DNA from: Oscillospiraceae bacterium
GTDB lineage: Bacteria > Bacillota > Clostridia > Oscillospirales > Acutalibacteraceae
Reading direction: 5' to 3'
DNA: 64,000 nt
Assembly (NCBI GenBank): GCA_015065615.1
Contig: SVPY01000001.1
Location: 1-64,000, forward strand
Shown: piece by piece, positions 1 through 7,146 of the stretch
Position numbering within the stretch: the first letter of the stretch is position 1
Layout of the letters: each line of letters begins with the position of its first letter
Notes under the pieces: model-generated
Told to the model about the DNA's origin: nothing
The model's database searches: none
What the model saw: only the letters and a program-made list of their open reading frames with translations
Made by a program: the position numbers and the translations under genes

Positions 1-154
1 CACCTATTGCTTTTGTAACTTTATCTGGAAATTCATTCATAATTCCATTGAGATAACCTGCGTTCCTGCATCCTAAATCTACAATAGCAGCATTATCCGG
101 TAAATCTATTAATTCGTATATTGCTTCGTTAAGCGATGATTTGTTTGTTATCAT
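1..154 (-). CDS. SAM-dependent methyltransferase, N-terminal part (runs off the window)
   Basis: The first 51 codons of a minus-strand gene start at an ATG at 152-154, with AAGGAG placed just upstream. The visible protein begins MITNKSSLNEAIYELIDLP and then shows a class I methyltransferase motif I (IVDLGCRNAGYL), the glycine loop that binds S-adenosylmethionine. The substrate cannot be told because most of the gene lies outside the window. It does not start like an Erm dimethyltransferase. What makes it notable is its 5' region: a consensus promoter, an 11-codon Arg-rich leader ORF and a terminator that stops just before this start. That arrangement is typical of antibiotic-inducible resistance genes. 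Resistance is an inference. Confidence 0.75.
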   Translation of the reverse strand, partial: MITNKSSLNEAIYELIDLPDNAAIVDLGCRNAGYLNGIMNEFPDKVTKAIG

Positions 155-168
155 AATAATTCTCCTTA

Positions 169-210
169 AAATAAAAAATACTGTTGATAGCTTTTGTGCC
201 GTCAACAGTA
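169..210 (-). terminator. Attenuator terminator before the methyltransferase start
   Basis: A 9-bp stem (202-210 with 179-187, minus strand TACTGTTGA/TCAACAGTA) is followed by a U-rich run ending a few bases before the methyltransferase ribosome binding site. An intrinsic terminator between a promoter and the gene it serves indicates transcription attenuation. Confidence 0.75.
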
Positions 211-232
211 CAATAAAAAGTTAAGTTTCTTT

Positions 233-314
233 TCATCATTCGTTTAGGCACAAAGCGAGATAAGCCTGTACCTAAAATCAGATACAAGCTATCGTCGTCT
301 ACGTCGAATGATGA
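233..314 (-). promoter_or_regulatory. Leader hairpin and antiterminator arm of an attenuator
   Basis: In the minus-strand transcript a continuous 20-nt 3' arm (233-252) pairs with two separate 5' segments. 305-314 gives a 10-bp outer stem inside the leader ORF, and 267-276 gives an inner stem with one G-U pair. Part of this 3' arm (247-256) is also complementary, with one bulge, to 190-200, which forms the loop of the downstream terminator. A ribosome held on the Arg codons would cover the 5' arm and free 247-256 to break the terminator. The pairings are read directly; the switching is inferred. Confidence 0.65.
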
Positions 315-324
315 TAGAAAACAT
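289..324 (-). CDS. Arg-rich leader peptide MFSIIIRRRRR
   Basis: An 11-codon ORF on the minus strand reads MFSIIIRRRRR and ends in TAG. It is preceded by GGAGG at good spacing (ACTGGAGGAATAGCTT before ATG). It lies about 20 nt after the predicted transcription start and is followed by a terminator hairpin and the methyltransferase gene. The Ile codons overlap the 5' arm of a long hairpin. Five consecutive Arg codons fit the +X+ motif (Arg/Lys-X-Arg/Lys) at which macrolide-bound ribosomes are known to arrest. A role as a ribosome-stalling sensor is inferred from layout, not shown. Confidence 0.7.
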   Translation of the reverse strand: MFSIIIRRRRR

Positions 325-352
325 AAGCTATTCCTCCAGTGGATTTTTCGAT

Positions 353-381
353 ATTATAGCAAAAAGAATGGGGGATGTCAA
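353..381 (-). promoter_or_regulatory. Consensus sigma-70-type promoter of the leader/methyltransferase
   Basis: On the minus strand TTGACA (376-381) and TATAAT (353-358) are separated by exactly 17 bp. Transcription would start near 345, giving an untranslated leader of about 190 nt before the methyltransferase. Confidence 0.85.
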
Positions 382-473
382 CGGTTAGCGTGATTTTGAG
401 TGAAAAAGAGCAATAAAAAATGTTGACGGAGATGATAGAAGAGAAAAATCTGAGATTGCGAAAAATAAAGCAA

Positions 474-506
474 AATTAAAAAAAGGGCGACTCGTAAGAG
501 CCGCCC
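474..506 (-). terminator. Terminator after the HEPN-like gene
   Basis: A 9-bp GC-rich stem (498-506 with 485-493) with a 4-nt loop is followed on the minus strand by seven T residues. It closes the transcript of the gene ending at 551 and isolates it from the methyltransferase promoter. Confidence 0.85.
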
Positions 507-550
507 TCAAAAATCGGTTTGCAGTAAACAAAGAAAGAAAAAGGAATCTC

Positions 551-2308
551 CTATTTCTCTGTTTTAATTGTTGTAACGGTTTTATTGTTGCACCAGCAAA
601 AGAATTGAGAAGAAACTAGTAATGCTATACCGTTATTGTCAAAAGGAGTATCGCTATTCAAATATGATTTAATAGAGTCTAAGTACAAATCCGAATCCAC
701 GAAAACGTTTGATATTTCATTAAGTGATCCCATACACATTTTGATAAGTATTTCTTCTATCAAATAATCAACATAAGCGTGTAAATGTTCTCCTAAATCT
801 TTGAGTTCAATTGGGCACTTACCATTGTGAGTTATTGCATTTCTAGCACGATATATTCTATATAAATGCCAAGAGACTCTTTGCGCATATTTATCAGTAA
901 AGTGAAGCATATTTCTTCTGTTGTCAGAATAGTTATCGTGGATGTTGAGAAGTCTGCTTCGTAGCACGGGATAATTCTGTAAGTGATCTGTATACTCATC
1001 TAATAAATCTGAATACTTGGGATATAGAGTTAGATATGCAATTTTTTCTCCGCTAGTTGTTCCGTCTTCCACTTTATTGAGTAAATCAAGCCATATACCT
1101 TCGGGACTGACCTGTTTTAAATTAGCGCTTATATCTTCAAATACAGAACACCAGTATTTTAACTTTAGAATGGGCACTAATTTAGAGATTACTTGTTCAA
1201 TTTTCGATCCATCAGGATCATTTACACAGGTGATTTCTAAAATTGACCAGAAATTCAAAAAACCATTTTCCAAGCCATTATTGGATATAGCGGTATTATG
1301 TAATTTCAATATTTTCTTTAATTCGGGAATTGACTTTTTACTGTTTCTAAAAAGTTTTTCGATAACAAGAGTTGAAAGTTTTCCTGTGCGAGGATGATCT
1401 TTATCTTCGATTGAATTATACTTATCTTTGTTTGTGTATATAATTCGTTCTTTTCCTTGCCCAGAGATAACTAATGCACTGTTTTGTATCAGCTTATTGC
1501 TATAGTTTCCAAAGAACTGATAGAATCGTAAAAAAGTACTAATTATTTCCAATGATGTTTCAACAGCCATTGTCATACACTTTGATTTTATATTCGGTAA
1601 TTTGATGATAAAATAGTTTGCCCAAGTTGACAACTTCTTAAAGTTACCATCATCAACTAAAGAACATTTTAAATTATTTTCTAAAACATCTCTAAAATCA
1701 ATTAATTCATTTGAAAGGGATAAATATACTGAATATTCCTCGGAGGTGTTATTATACATTTTCAATAAAGTCTCAAACATTTCTTGAGGATTGGATAGGT
1801 TTGTGAATATGTCTCTATATGAGAAAAATATGTCCTCTCTGTTATAACCGCAACTAAACAGTTCTGGAATATAGCATTTAATAGCACGTTCTATTTTTTC
1901 TTTGTGTTTATTTTGAGGAACTATATACTTTAAATAATCGACGCACCAGTCTAAATAGTATGGATTTATAATACGACTCAAGTATTCAACAACAGCTTTT
2001 TTGTCATTACTAGCGTTTAATTTTTTTAGAAGTTGTCCTACTTGTTCTTCGGAAAATTTATACTGCAAAATTACATCATTTTCGATTGAAGTTTTTAATT
2101 CGTTTAAAACTTCATTCAAATGATACTGCTTGACATTTTCGTTACTGATTCGCTTATATTCGTTAATAAGCCTTGTTGTGTTTAAAAGAGGTGCACGAAA
2201 AATATCTATAGTATTGTAATCAAGCAACTCTATGATACGTTGAATAAAATAGAGAATCCCATCGTTTTCGTAATTCTCATTCCAAGTAATAGAATTGTTT
2301 TGTACCAT
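551..2308 (-). CDS. Large HEPN-like protein, possible RNase/defence effector
   Basis: This 585-residue protein was not recognised at full length. Near the C-terminus it carries RNAITHNG (R489 to H494), which matches the Rx4-6H catalytic motif of HEPN domains. It follows an alpha-helical stretch with an 'F-L-N-F-W-S-I-L-E' segment, as in ApeA-like HEPN proteins. No membrane segments or nucleotide-binding motif are evident. The start at 2308 is chosen because AAAGGTGA precedes it; a longer in-frame reading to 2398 would run into the ssrA terminator. It is more AT-rich than its neighbours, stands alone with its own terminator, and lies directly beyond tmRNA. HEPN proteins of this sort often act in antiphage or toxin systems; that role is inference. 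Confidence 0.6.
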   Translation of the reverse strand: MVQNNSITWNENYENDGILYFIQRIIELLDYNTIDIFRAPLLNTTRLINEYKRISNENVKQYHLNEVLNELKTSIENDVILQYKFSEEQVGQLLKKLNASNDKKAVVEYLSRIINPYYLDWCVDYLKYIVPQNKHKEKIERAIKCYIPELFSCGYNREDIFFSYRDIFTNLSNPQEMFETLLKMYNNTSEEYSVYLSLSNELIDFRDVLENNLKCSLVDDGNFKKLSTWANYFIIKLPNIKSKCMTMAVETSLEIISTFLRFYQFFGNYSNKLIQNSALVISGQGKERIIYTNKDKYNSIEDKDHPRTGKLSTLVIEKLFRNSKKSIPELKKILKLHNTAISNNGLENGFLNFWSILEITCVNDPDGSKIEQVISKLVPILKLKYWCSVFEDISANLKQVSPEGIWLDLLNKVEDGTTSGEKIAYLTLYPKYSDLLDEYTDHLQNYPVLRSRLLNIHDNYSDNRRNMLHFTDKYAQRVSWHLYRIYRARNAITHNGKCPIELKDLGEHLHAYVDYLIEEILIKMCMGSLNEISNVFVDSDLYLDSIKSYLNSDTPFDNNGIALLVSSQFFCWCNNKTVTTIKTEK

Positions 2309-2343
2309 GATAATCACCTTTATTATTGTTTTTGTAAAAGGAT

Positions 2344-2377
2344 AAAAAGCCGCAAAGTATCCCTGCTTTGCGGCTTT
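2344..2377 (-). terminator. ssrA terminator
   Basis: A 12-bp stem (AAAGCCGCAAAG with CTTTGCGGCTTT) is followed by a T-rich tract on the minus strand, 25 nt past the tmRNA CCA end. Confidence 0.85.
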
Positions 2378-2401
2378 CGTATGCGGATGAATCCGCAAAT
2401 T

Positions 2402-2749
2402 TGGTGGAGGCGAGGAGAGTCGAACTCCTGTCCGAAAGTTATTTGCCGCAGCTTTCTACGAGTGTAGCAACTGTTTTAAAATTCCCTCAGAAAAGCGCCC
2501 AGAGGCAGGCTATTTCCCTTGGTAGCCTTTAGTGTGTGGCAAAATTAAAGGCGTCCTTCTGCTCACATTTACCGCTAGTCGACGCCCTGATACCCGCCGC
2601 GGTACTCAGGTATAGGACGGCTGCTTAATTAAGCAGCAAGAGCAACTGTATTGTTGTCGTTTGTTTTTTAAATTGCGGATTTTATAGCGGTCCCGCACCG
2701 CTACTCGCTTACCACGGTTCACGACCCCCGTCGAAACCTTTACGCCCCC
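2402..2749 (-). ncRNA. ssrA: Transfer-messenger RNA (tmRNA)
   Basis: The 3' end reads as a tRNA-like T arm (GTTCGACTCTC) and acceptor ending in an encoded CCA at 2402-2404. The 5' end GGGGGCG at 2749 pairs over 7 bp with the 3' acceptor strand, allowing one G-U. The internal message ends ...NDNNTVALAA followed by TAA, the expected degradation tag. The stop sits in a perfect palindrome (GCTGCTTAATTAAGCAGC) typical of tmRNA helix 5. tmRNA rescues stalled ribosomes together with SmpB, whose gene is immediately upstream. The resume codon is uncertain: reading back from the tag gives AAA ACA AAC GAC with an in-frame TAA just before. Confidence 0.95.
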
Positions 2750-2774
2750 GTATATAAATAGCTTAAAGCTTATT

Positions 2775-3245
2775 TTAACGGTTGTGATCTTTTACCGCTC
2801 TTTCGATATCGCGCTTAGCGGCTCTTTCAGCCATATCGGCGCGCTTATCGTAAAGCTTTTTGCCTCGGCAGAGACCAACCTGCACCTTCACTCTTGAACC
2901 TTTAAAATAGAAGGAAAGAGGAATAATTGAGTAGCCATCCTGCTTAACAAAGCCGAAAAGTCTCATAATTTCCCTTTTGTGCATTAAAAGTCTTCTTACT
3001 CGCATGGGATCTTTATTAAATATATTGCCCTGTTCGTAAGGACTTATGTGACAGCCGTTTAAAAATAATTCGCCATCCACGATATTACACCAGGAATCCT
3101 TTAAGTTGACTTTGCCCTGCCTTAAGGACTTTACCTCAGTACCTGCAAGTTCAATACCTGCTTCGAAGCTTTCATCCACGAAATAATCGTGGTAAGCCTT
3201 CTTATTCTGGGCAATTGTTTTAGTATTCTCTTTTGCGTTTGCCAT
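2775..3245 (-). CDS. smpB: SsrA-binding protein SmpB
   Basis: This 156-residue protein has the normal SmpB length and the family features: N-terminal [18 protein letters not shown], the conserved GTEVKSLR segment of the OB-fold, and a basic C-terminal tail ([18 protein letters not shown]) that enters the decoding centre as a helix. It binds the tRNA-like part of tmRNA and delivers it to stalled ribosomes. A GGAGGTGAGCC ribosome binding site precedes the ATG. It ends 25 bp before ssrA, so the two partners are probably co-transcribed. Confidence 0.97.
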   Translation of the reverse strand: MANAKENTKTIAQNKKAYHDYFVDESFEAGIELAGTEVKSLRQGKVNLKDSWCNIVDGELFLNGCHISPYEQGNIFNKDPMRVRRLLMHKREIMRLFGFVKQDGYSIIPLSFYFKGSRVKVQVGLCRGKKLYDKRADMAERAAKRDIERAVKDHNR

Positions 3246-3340
3246 AGGCTCACCTCCGATTTTTCTTTGGATGTTAATAATATAACTTTAAAAAGATTTT
3301 GTCAATGAATAATTTGTAAATATTTTATGTAAACTTATAT

Positions 3341-3943
3341 TTACAGTTCTCTTCTGCCTTCAATAGCTCTTGTTAAAGTAACTTCGTCGGCATATTCTAA
3401 ATCGCCGCCTACGGGAATACCGTAAGCAAGTCTTGTAACTTTAATGCCGAGTGGCTTTAATAAGCGGGAAATATACATAGCTGTAGCCTCACCCTCAACC
3501 GTGGGATTGGTAGCCATAATAACTTCTTTTACCGTGCCGTCAGAAACTCTTGCCAAAAGCTCCTTGATGCGAAGTTCATTGGGACCCACACCTGATAAAG
3601 GAGAAATTGCACCGTGAAGCACGTGGTAGAGAATATTGAACTCATTTGTTTTTTCCAGTGCAAAAACGTCCCTTGGGTCCTCTACAACACAGATAACACT
3701 GCGGTCTCTTGCTTCATTCTTGCAGATCTCGCACACTTCGCTATCCGTTAAATTACAGCAAACGGAGCAGTAGTGGATTTTTTCCTTAGCTTCAATAATA
3801 GCTTTTGCGAATTTTTCGGCATCCTCTTTAGACATATTAAGAATCTGATATGCCGCTCTCTGGGCAGATTTGTGTCCTATTCCCTGTAAACTCTCGAATT
3901 TATCCACGAGGTTATCAAGGGGAGCAACGTGATACTGGGGCAT
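3341..3943 (-). CDS. recR: Recombination mediator RecR
   Basis: This 200-residue protein shows the RecR domain order: an N-terminal helix-hairpin-helix ([14 protein letters not shown]), a C4 zinc finger (C59, C62, C71, C74), then a Toprim domain ([15 protein letters not shown]). With RecF and RecO it loads RecA onto SSB-coated gaps; recO lies elsewhere in this window (17878-18621). Its ATG overlaps the stop of ybaB by one base (TGATG), indicating translational coupling within the dnaX-ybaB-recR operon. Confidence 0.97.
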   Translation of the reverse strand: MPQYHVAPLDNLVDKFESLQGIGHKSAQRAAYQILNMSKEDAEKFAKAIIEAKEKIHYCSVCCNLTDSEVCEICKNEARDRSVICVVEDPRDVFALEKTNEFNILYHVLHGAISPLSGVGPNELRIKELLARVSDGTVKEVIMATNPTVEGEATAMYISRLLKPLGIKVTRLAYGIPVGGDLEYADEVTLTRAIEGRREL

Positions 3944-4290
3944 CAGAAAAGACCGGGAATGCCCATACCGCCTGAAACGGCACCGAGCTTCTGTTCCTTA
4001 TCCTGCTGAGCCTGACGGATAGCTTCGTTAACAGCTGCCACAACGATATCGGAGAGCATCTCTACGTCGTCGGGATCGACGATTTCGGGATTGATTTCGA
4101 TGGATTTAACTTCTAACTTACCTGTAACGGTAGCGGTAACCATGTTGCCGCCGGAAGAAGCTGTGTATTCCTGAAGCTCTAATTCAGCTGTGATTTTTTC
4201 AATATTTTCCTGCATTTTCTGTGCCTGACGAGCCAGCTGCTGTAAGTTGCCTGCGCCGCCGCCCATACCCTGGGGTAATCTTGCTTTCAT
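3943..4290 (-). CDS. YbaB/EbfC nucleoid-associated protein
   Basis: This 115-residue protein matches the YbaB/EbfC family. It has a Gly/Met-rich N-terminus, a long amphipathic helix ([20 protein letters not shown]), a beta hairpin ending [19 protein letters not shown], and a second helix ([17 protein letters not shown]). Family members form tweezer-like dimers that bind DNA. It is placed between dnaX and recR as in many Firmicutes and overlaps recR by one base. Confidence 0.93.
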   Translation of the reverse strand: MKARLPQGMGGGAGNLQQLARQAQKMQENIEKITAELELQEYTASSGGNMVTATVTGKLEVKSIEINPEIVDPDDVEMLSDIVVAAVNEAIRQAQQDKEQKLGAVSGGMGIPGLF

Positions 4291-4416
4291 AATTATATCT
4301 CCTTAAATTTTAAAATTTAATATTTAACAAAACTTATAGCAACGTTTTATTTTAACATCACTGCAAATCTGTATCTCCTCATCCGTCTTCGCATCAGTTG
4401 CCTTCTGCTCAGCCAC

Positions 4417-4436
4417 CTTCTCCGCTGGAGAAGGGA
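4417..4436. repeat. Hairpin of a possible interspersed element
   Basis: CCTTCTCC and GGAGAAGG form an 8-bp stem with a short loop at the 3' edge of dnaX. The surrounding 4370-4440 segment resembles, from memory, intergenic sequence scattered in Clostridia genomes. No second copy was seen in this window. It could instead serve as a terminator, although no T-run follows. Confidence 0.35.
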
Positions 4437-4441
4437 ATTTA

Positions 4442-6064
4442 TTAATTTTCATTTACGGGAATACCTGCATCTTTTGCCCTTTTAACAAGCATATCTATAG
4501 GGTCTTCCTCAGCTTTAGCCTCGGTTTTCACGTTTTTGTAAGGTCCGAGACGGTAGTTTCTGCCTGTTACGCTGAATATTGCTTCTCTTACCTTATCCTT
4601 ATTACTGCCTTTTCTCAAAAGCTCAAAGGCAAGGTCACTGCCCTCAATAAGCATATACTCACCGCTTATGTAAGCGGCAGAATTTGTAAAGGCTGAAGCG
4701 GTGGCTCTCGAATATTCTTTGATTTTGTTTAAAACCTCGGGCCAATCGCTGAAAGGAACCGCTCTCTCCATTATCCTCTTTTCCTTATCGGACATTGAGG
4801 GAGCTAAGGGTGCTGCCTCGGCGTTCTCTGTGCCTACAGCAATTTCTGGCGCAGATTCCTTAATTTCTTCCCTTGAGGCTTCTTTTTCAGGTGTTTTTAC
4901 CGCTTCTTTAATTTCGGTAACCACCACTTTATTCTTTTCCAAAGCTTCGATTCTTCTGAGTAAAGCTTCGGGAGACGTATCCATTTCAGGTGTGCAGAGC
5001 TTTACGAAAGCCATTTCAAGCTCAATTCTCTGGTTTGCGAAGCGCATTTTATCAAGGCTGTCGCGCATAACCTCCATGGCGTTTAAAATCTCGGCTAAAC
5101 CCATTGAAAGAGCGCTCGCGGTAAGCTTTTCCATTTCATCCTGAGGCACAGTGAAAAGTTTTTCGGGCTTTTTCATCGTTTTGATAAGCATCAGTTTTCT
5201 TAAATGGTCGCTTACTTCCGAGCAAAGCTTCATCATATCCTTGGAATTGGAATACAATTCATTTATAATATCAAGAGCTTTTGCGCTGTTTTTAGTTTTT
5301 ATACATTCAACAAGACCGAAAAGATGGTCTCTGCCAACTATACCCGCTGTATCTCTTACAACATCACTTGTTACCTTATGACCTCTGCCGATACACTGGT
5401 CAAGGATAGAAAGAGCATCGCGCATACCGCCGTCGGCAATAGCGGCAATCAAAAGCGCGGCGTCATCTTCAATTTCTACGTTTTCCTTGCTGCAGATATA
5501 CTTAAGTCTGTCCGCAATCTCCAAAGGAGTGATTCGTTTAAAATCAAAGCGCTGGCAACGGGAAAGTATCGTAGGCAATAATCTGTGAACTTCGGTTGTA
5601 CCCAAAATAAATACCACGTGCTCGGGAGGTTCTTCCAGAGTTTTTAAAAGAGCGTTGAAGGCAGAGTCAGAAAGCATGTGGACTTCGTCTATAATGTATA
5701 CACGGTATTTTGCCTTAGAAGGAGTAAAGGAAGCTTCTTCAATAAGACTTCGTATACTGTCAACACCATTGTTACTTGCGGCGTCTATTTCCACCACGTC
5801 CATAATGGCGCCGTTTTCAATACCCTTGCACATTTCACACTCGAGGCAGGGGTCGCCTTCATTTAAACCAAGGCAGTTAACTGCTTTTGCTAAAATTCTG
5901 GCGCAAGAGGTTTTACCCGTACCCCTTGAGCCCGTAAAAAGATAGGCGTGAGAGATTCTTCCCGCCTGCAGCTCATTCTGAAGGGTCTTGGTAACCTGAG
6001 GCTGACCTACAACGTCGCTGAAGGTTTGAGGACGGTATTTTCTGTATAAAACCTGATAAGCCAT
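4442..6064 (-). CDS. dnaX: DNA polymerase III subunits gamma/tau
   Basis: This 540-residue clamp-loader ATPase starts MAYQVLYRKYRPQTFSDVVG. It has a P-loop GSRGTGKT (45-52), a four-cysteine zinc module just after it (CLECEMC region), DEVHMLS as Walker B, and a sensor SRCQRF segment. A divergent C-terminal tau region follows. The start at 6064 is chosen from AAAGGAG upstream; a longer reading would run into the SRP RNA gene. It is the first protein gene of the operon dnaX-ybaB-recR. Confidence 0.96.
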   Translation of the reverse strand: MAYQVLYRKYRPQTFSDVVGQPQVTKTLQNELQAGRISHAYLFTGSRGTGKTSCARILAKAVNCLGLNEGDPCLECEMCKGIENGAIMDVVEIDAASNNGVDSIRSLIEEASFTPSKAKYRVYIIDEVHMLSDSAFNALLKTLEEPPEHVVFILGTTEVHRLLPTILSRCQRFDFKRITPLEIADRLKYICSKENVEIEDDAALLIAAIADGGMRDALSILDQCIGRGHKVTSDVVRDTAGIVGRDHLFGLVECIKTKNSAKALDIINELYSNSKDMMKLCSEVSDHLRKLMLIKTMKKPEKLFTVPQDEMEKLTASALSMGLAEILNAMEVMRDSLDKMRFANQRIELEMAFVKLCTPEMDTSPEALLRRIEALEKNKVVVTEIKEAVKTPEKEASREEIKESAPEIAVGTENAEAAPLAPSMSDKEKRIMERAVPFSDWPEVLNKIKEYSRATASAFTNSAAYISGEYMLIEGSDLAFELLRKGSNKDKVREAIFSVTGRNYRLGPYKNVKTEAKAEEDPIDMLVKRAKDAGIPVNEN

Positions 6065-6117
6065 AAAATCGAAACTCCTTTCCCGCAGATAGTAAAAAGG
6101 CAAGCAGTGAATAACTG

Positions 6118-6240
6118 TAAAATATGTGAACGGACAGGCAACCTGCATCGCACGGGCAGATCCGCTTAATGCTGCTTGGTTCCCCACCTGACATGGTTCA
6201 CGGTTGCCCATCGTGCAGACCTATCCGCTCGCATATTCTA
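6118..6240 (-). ncRNA. ffs: Signal recognition particle RNA (small type)
   Basis: The minus strand carries the SRP Alu-less hairpin apex GTCAGGTGGGGAACCAAGCAGC, the Ffh-binding signature. The flanking arms pair over a long helix: GAATATG with CATATTT, and GAGCGGATAGG with CCTGTCCGTTC. The RNA forms the core of the particle that targets nascent membrane proteins. A promoter lies at 6272-6300. Placement just upstream of dnaX is usual in Firmicutes. Ends are set from the outer helix and may be off by some bases. Confidence 0.92.
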
Positions 6241-6271
6241 CGGCAATCATCCGCTTGCCTATAACATTAAT

Positions 6272-6300
6272 ATTATATACTCTTTTGAATGAAATTACAA
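6272..6300 (-). promoter_or_regulatory. Promoter of the SRP RNA/dnaX unit
   Basis: On the minus strand TTGTAA (6295-6300) and TATAAT (6272-6277) are 17 bp apart. Transcription would start about 20 nt before the mature SRP RNA. Confidence 0.7.
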
Positions 6301-6320
6301 GAGGGAATTTTATTATATTA

Positions 6321-6349
6321 TTGACAAATTTTCCTCTATCTCTTATTAT
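6321..6349 (+). promoter_or_regulatory. Promoter of the GNAT gene
   Basis: TTGACA (6321-6326) and TATTAT (6344-6349) are separated by 17 bp, 30 bp before the acetyltransferase ATG. It is divergent from the SRP RNA promoter. Confidence 0.75.
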
Positions 6350-6379
6350 TTTCTTATAAGACTGTGAAAGAAGGATTTT

Positions 6380-6913
6380 ATGAAACTCAGAAAAGCTGAA
6401 ATTAAGGATATGGACAGAGTAAGCCTTATTTACGAAAAAGCAAAAGAGGGTATGAAAGCTCTGGGTATTGACCAGTGGCAGGATGGCTACCCTAACAGGG
6501 AAAGCTTTTTAAAGGACGTTGAAAACGGCATCTCCGTAGTAATTGAAGATGACGAGGGTGAAGTTATAGCTACGGCTGCCGCATATTTTGGTCACGAAAA
6601 CACCTACGATTATATTGAAAACGGAAAGTGGATAACAGAAAACAATACTTACGGGCTCATTCACCGTATTGCCGTAATGCCCGACACAAGAAATAAGGGC
6701 ATTGCATCCAAGATTTTCACTTACGTAGATTCCTTATGCCTTGAAAATGATATTGAATCCTCCCGCTGTGATACCCACAGGGATAATAAAATTATGCAGC
6801 ATACTTTAGAGAAAAACGGCTACGTATTCTGCGGCATTATTTATCTTGAAAACGGCGACGAGAGATTCGGCTACGAAAAATTAATGAGCAGACCCTATTC
6901 ATTAAAACAATAA
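6380..6913 (+). CDS. GNAT family N-acetyltransferase
   Basis: This 177-residue single-domain protein has the GNAT acetyl-CoA binding core: a beta strand leading into RIAVMPDTRNKGIASKIF (about 113-130, the R/Q-x-x-G/A loop), followed by the C-terminal 'LEKNGYVFCGII' strand. The acceptor cannot be predicted. It resembles the common uncharacterised acetyltransferases of gut Clostridia. AGAAGGATTTT before the ATG supplies the ribosome binding site. It stands alone between the SRP RNA promoter and the folate riboswitch. Confidence 0.85.
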   Translation: MKLRKAEIKDMDRVSLIYEKAKEGMKALGIDQWQDGYPNRESFLKDVENGISVVIEDDEGEVIATAAAYFGHENTYDYIENGKWITENNTYGLIHRIAVMPDTRNKGIASKIFTYVDSLCLENDIESSRCDTHRDNKIMQHTLEKNGYVFCGIIYLENGDERFGYEKLMSRPYSLKQ

Positions 6914-6916
6914 TTA

Positions 6917-6945
6917 TTGACAAAGCCTCATCTTAGGAGTAATAT
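6917..6945 (+). promoter_or_regulatory. Promoter of the riboswitch-folT transcript
   Basis: TTGACA (6917-6922) and TAATAT (6940-6945) are 17 bp apart, just upstream of the THF riboswitch. Confidence 0.65.
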
Positions 6946-6975
6946 ATAATCGTTACAGAAGTAACAGTACATAAA

Positions 6976-7072
6976 ACAGAGTAGACCTTTTTGCGTTAAG
7001 TGCCGCATAGACGGGGAGTTGCTGTGCGGACGAAAAGATATTCTTGCGGTAAAGAGGTCGCATCCCGCTTGT
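6976..7072 (+). promoter_or_regulatory. Tetrahydrofolate (THF) riboswitch
   Basis: The segment carries the conserved THF-I aptamer blocks in order: AGAGTAGA, GCGTTAAGTG, a purine-rich GACGGGGAGTTG, GACGAA, GCGGTA and GGTCGCATCCCGCT. It precedes a FolT-like folate transporter component, the usual target. Known THF riboswitches bind reduced folates and repress expression. Here the likely output is the SD-sequestering hairpin at 7108-7140. Confidence 0.9.
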
Positions 7073-7107
7073 TTATATCATAGAGGTAATTATACCCGTA
7101 ATATTCA

Positions 7108-7140
7108 AACCTCCATGCTATAACAGCAATCAAGGAGGTT
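7108..7140 (+). promoter_or_regulatory. Ribosome-site-sequestering hairpin of folT
   Basis: AACCTCC (7108-7114) is perfectly complementary to GGAGGTT (7134-7140), which contains the Shine-Dalgarno of folT (ATG at 7147). Five T residues follow, so a terminator role is also possible. This is the probable expression platform of the riboswitch. Confidence 0.7.
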
Positions 7141-7146
7141 ATTTTT

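Noticed and set aside
1-550. Duplicate of the ssrA 3' end as an attachment site
   Set aside because: No copy of the CCTCCACCA-containing end was seen in 1-550; if one exists it is outside the window.
1017-1397. Plus-strand frame opposite the HEPN-like gene
   Set aside because: Lies wholly antisense within a longer coding frame and has no ribosome site.
2309-2398. 30-residue N-terminal extension of the HEPN-like protein
   Set aside because: It would start inside the ssrA terminator region with no SD; the ATG at 2308 has AAAGGTGA.
6065-6211. N-terminal extension of DnaX
   Set aside because: The extension runs through SRP RNA sequence; the family start MAYQVLYRKYRP at 6064 has its own SD.
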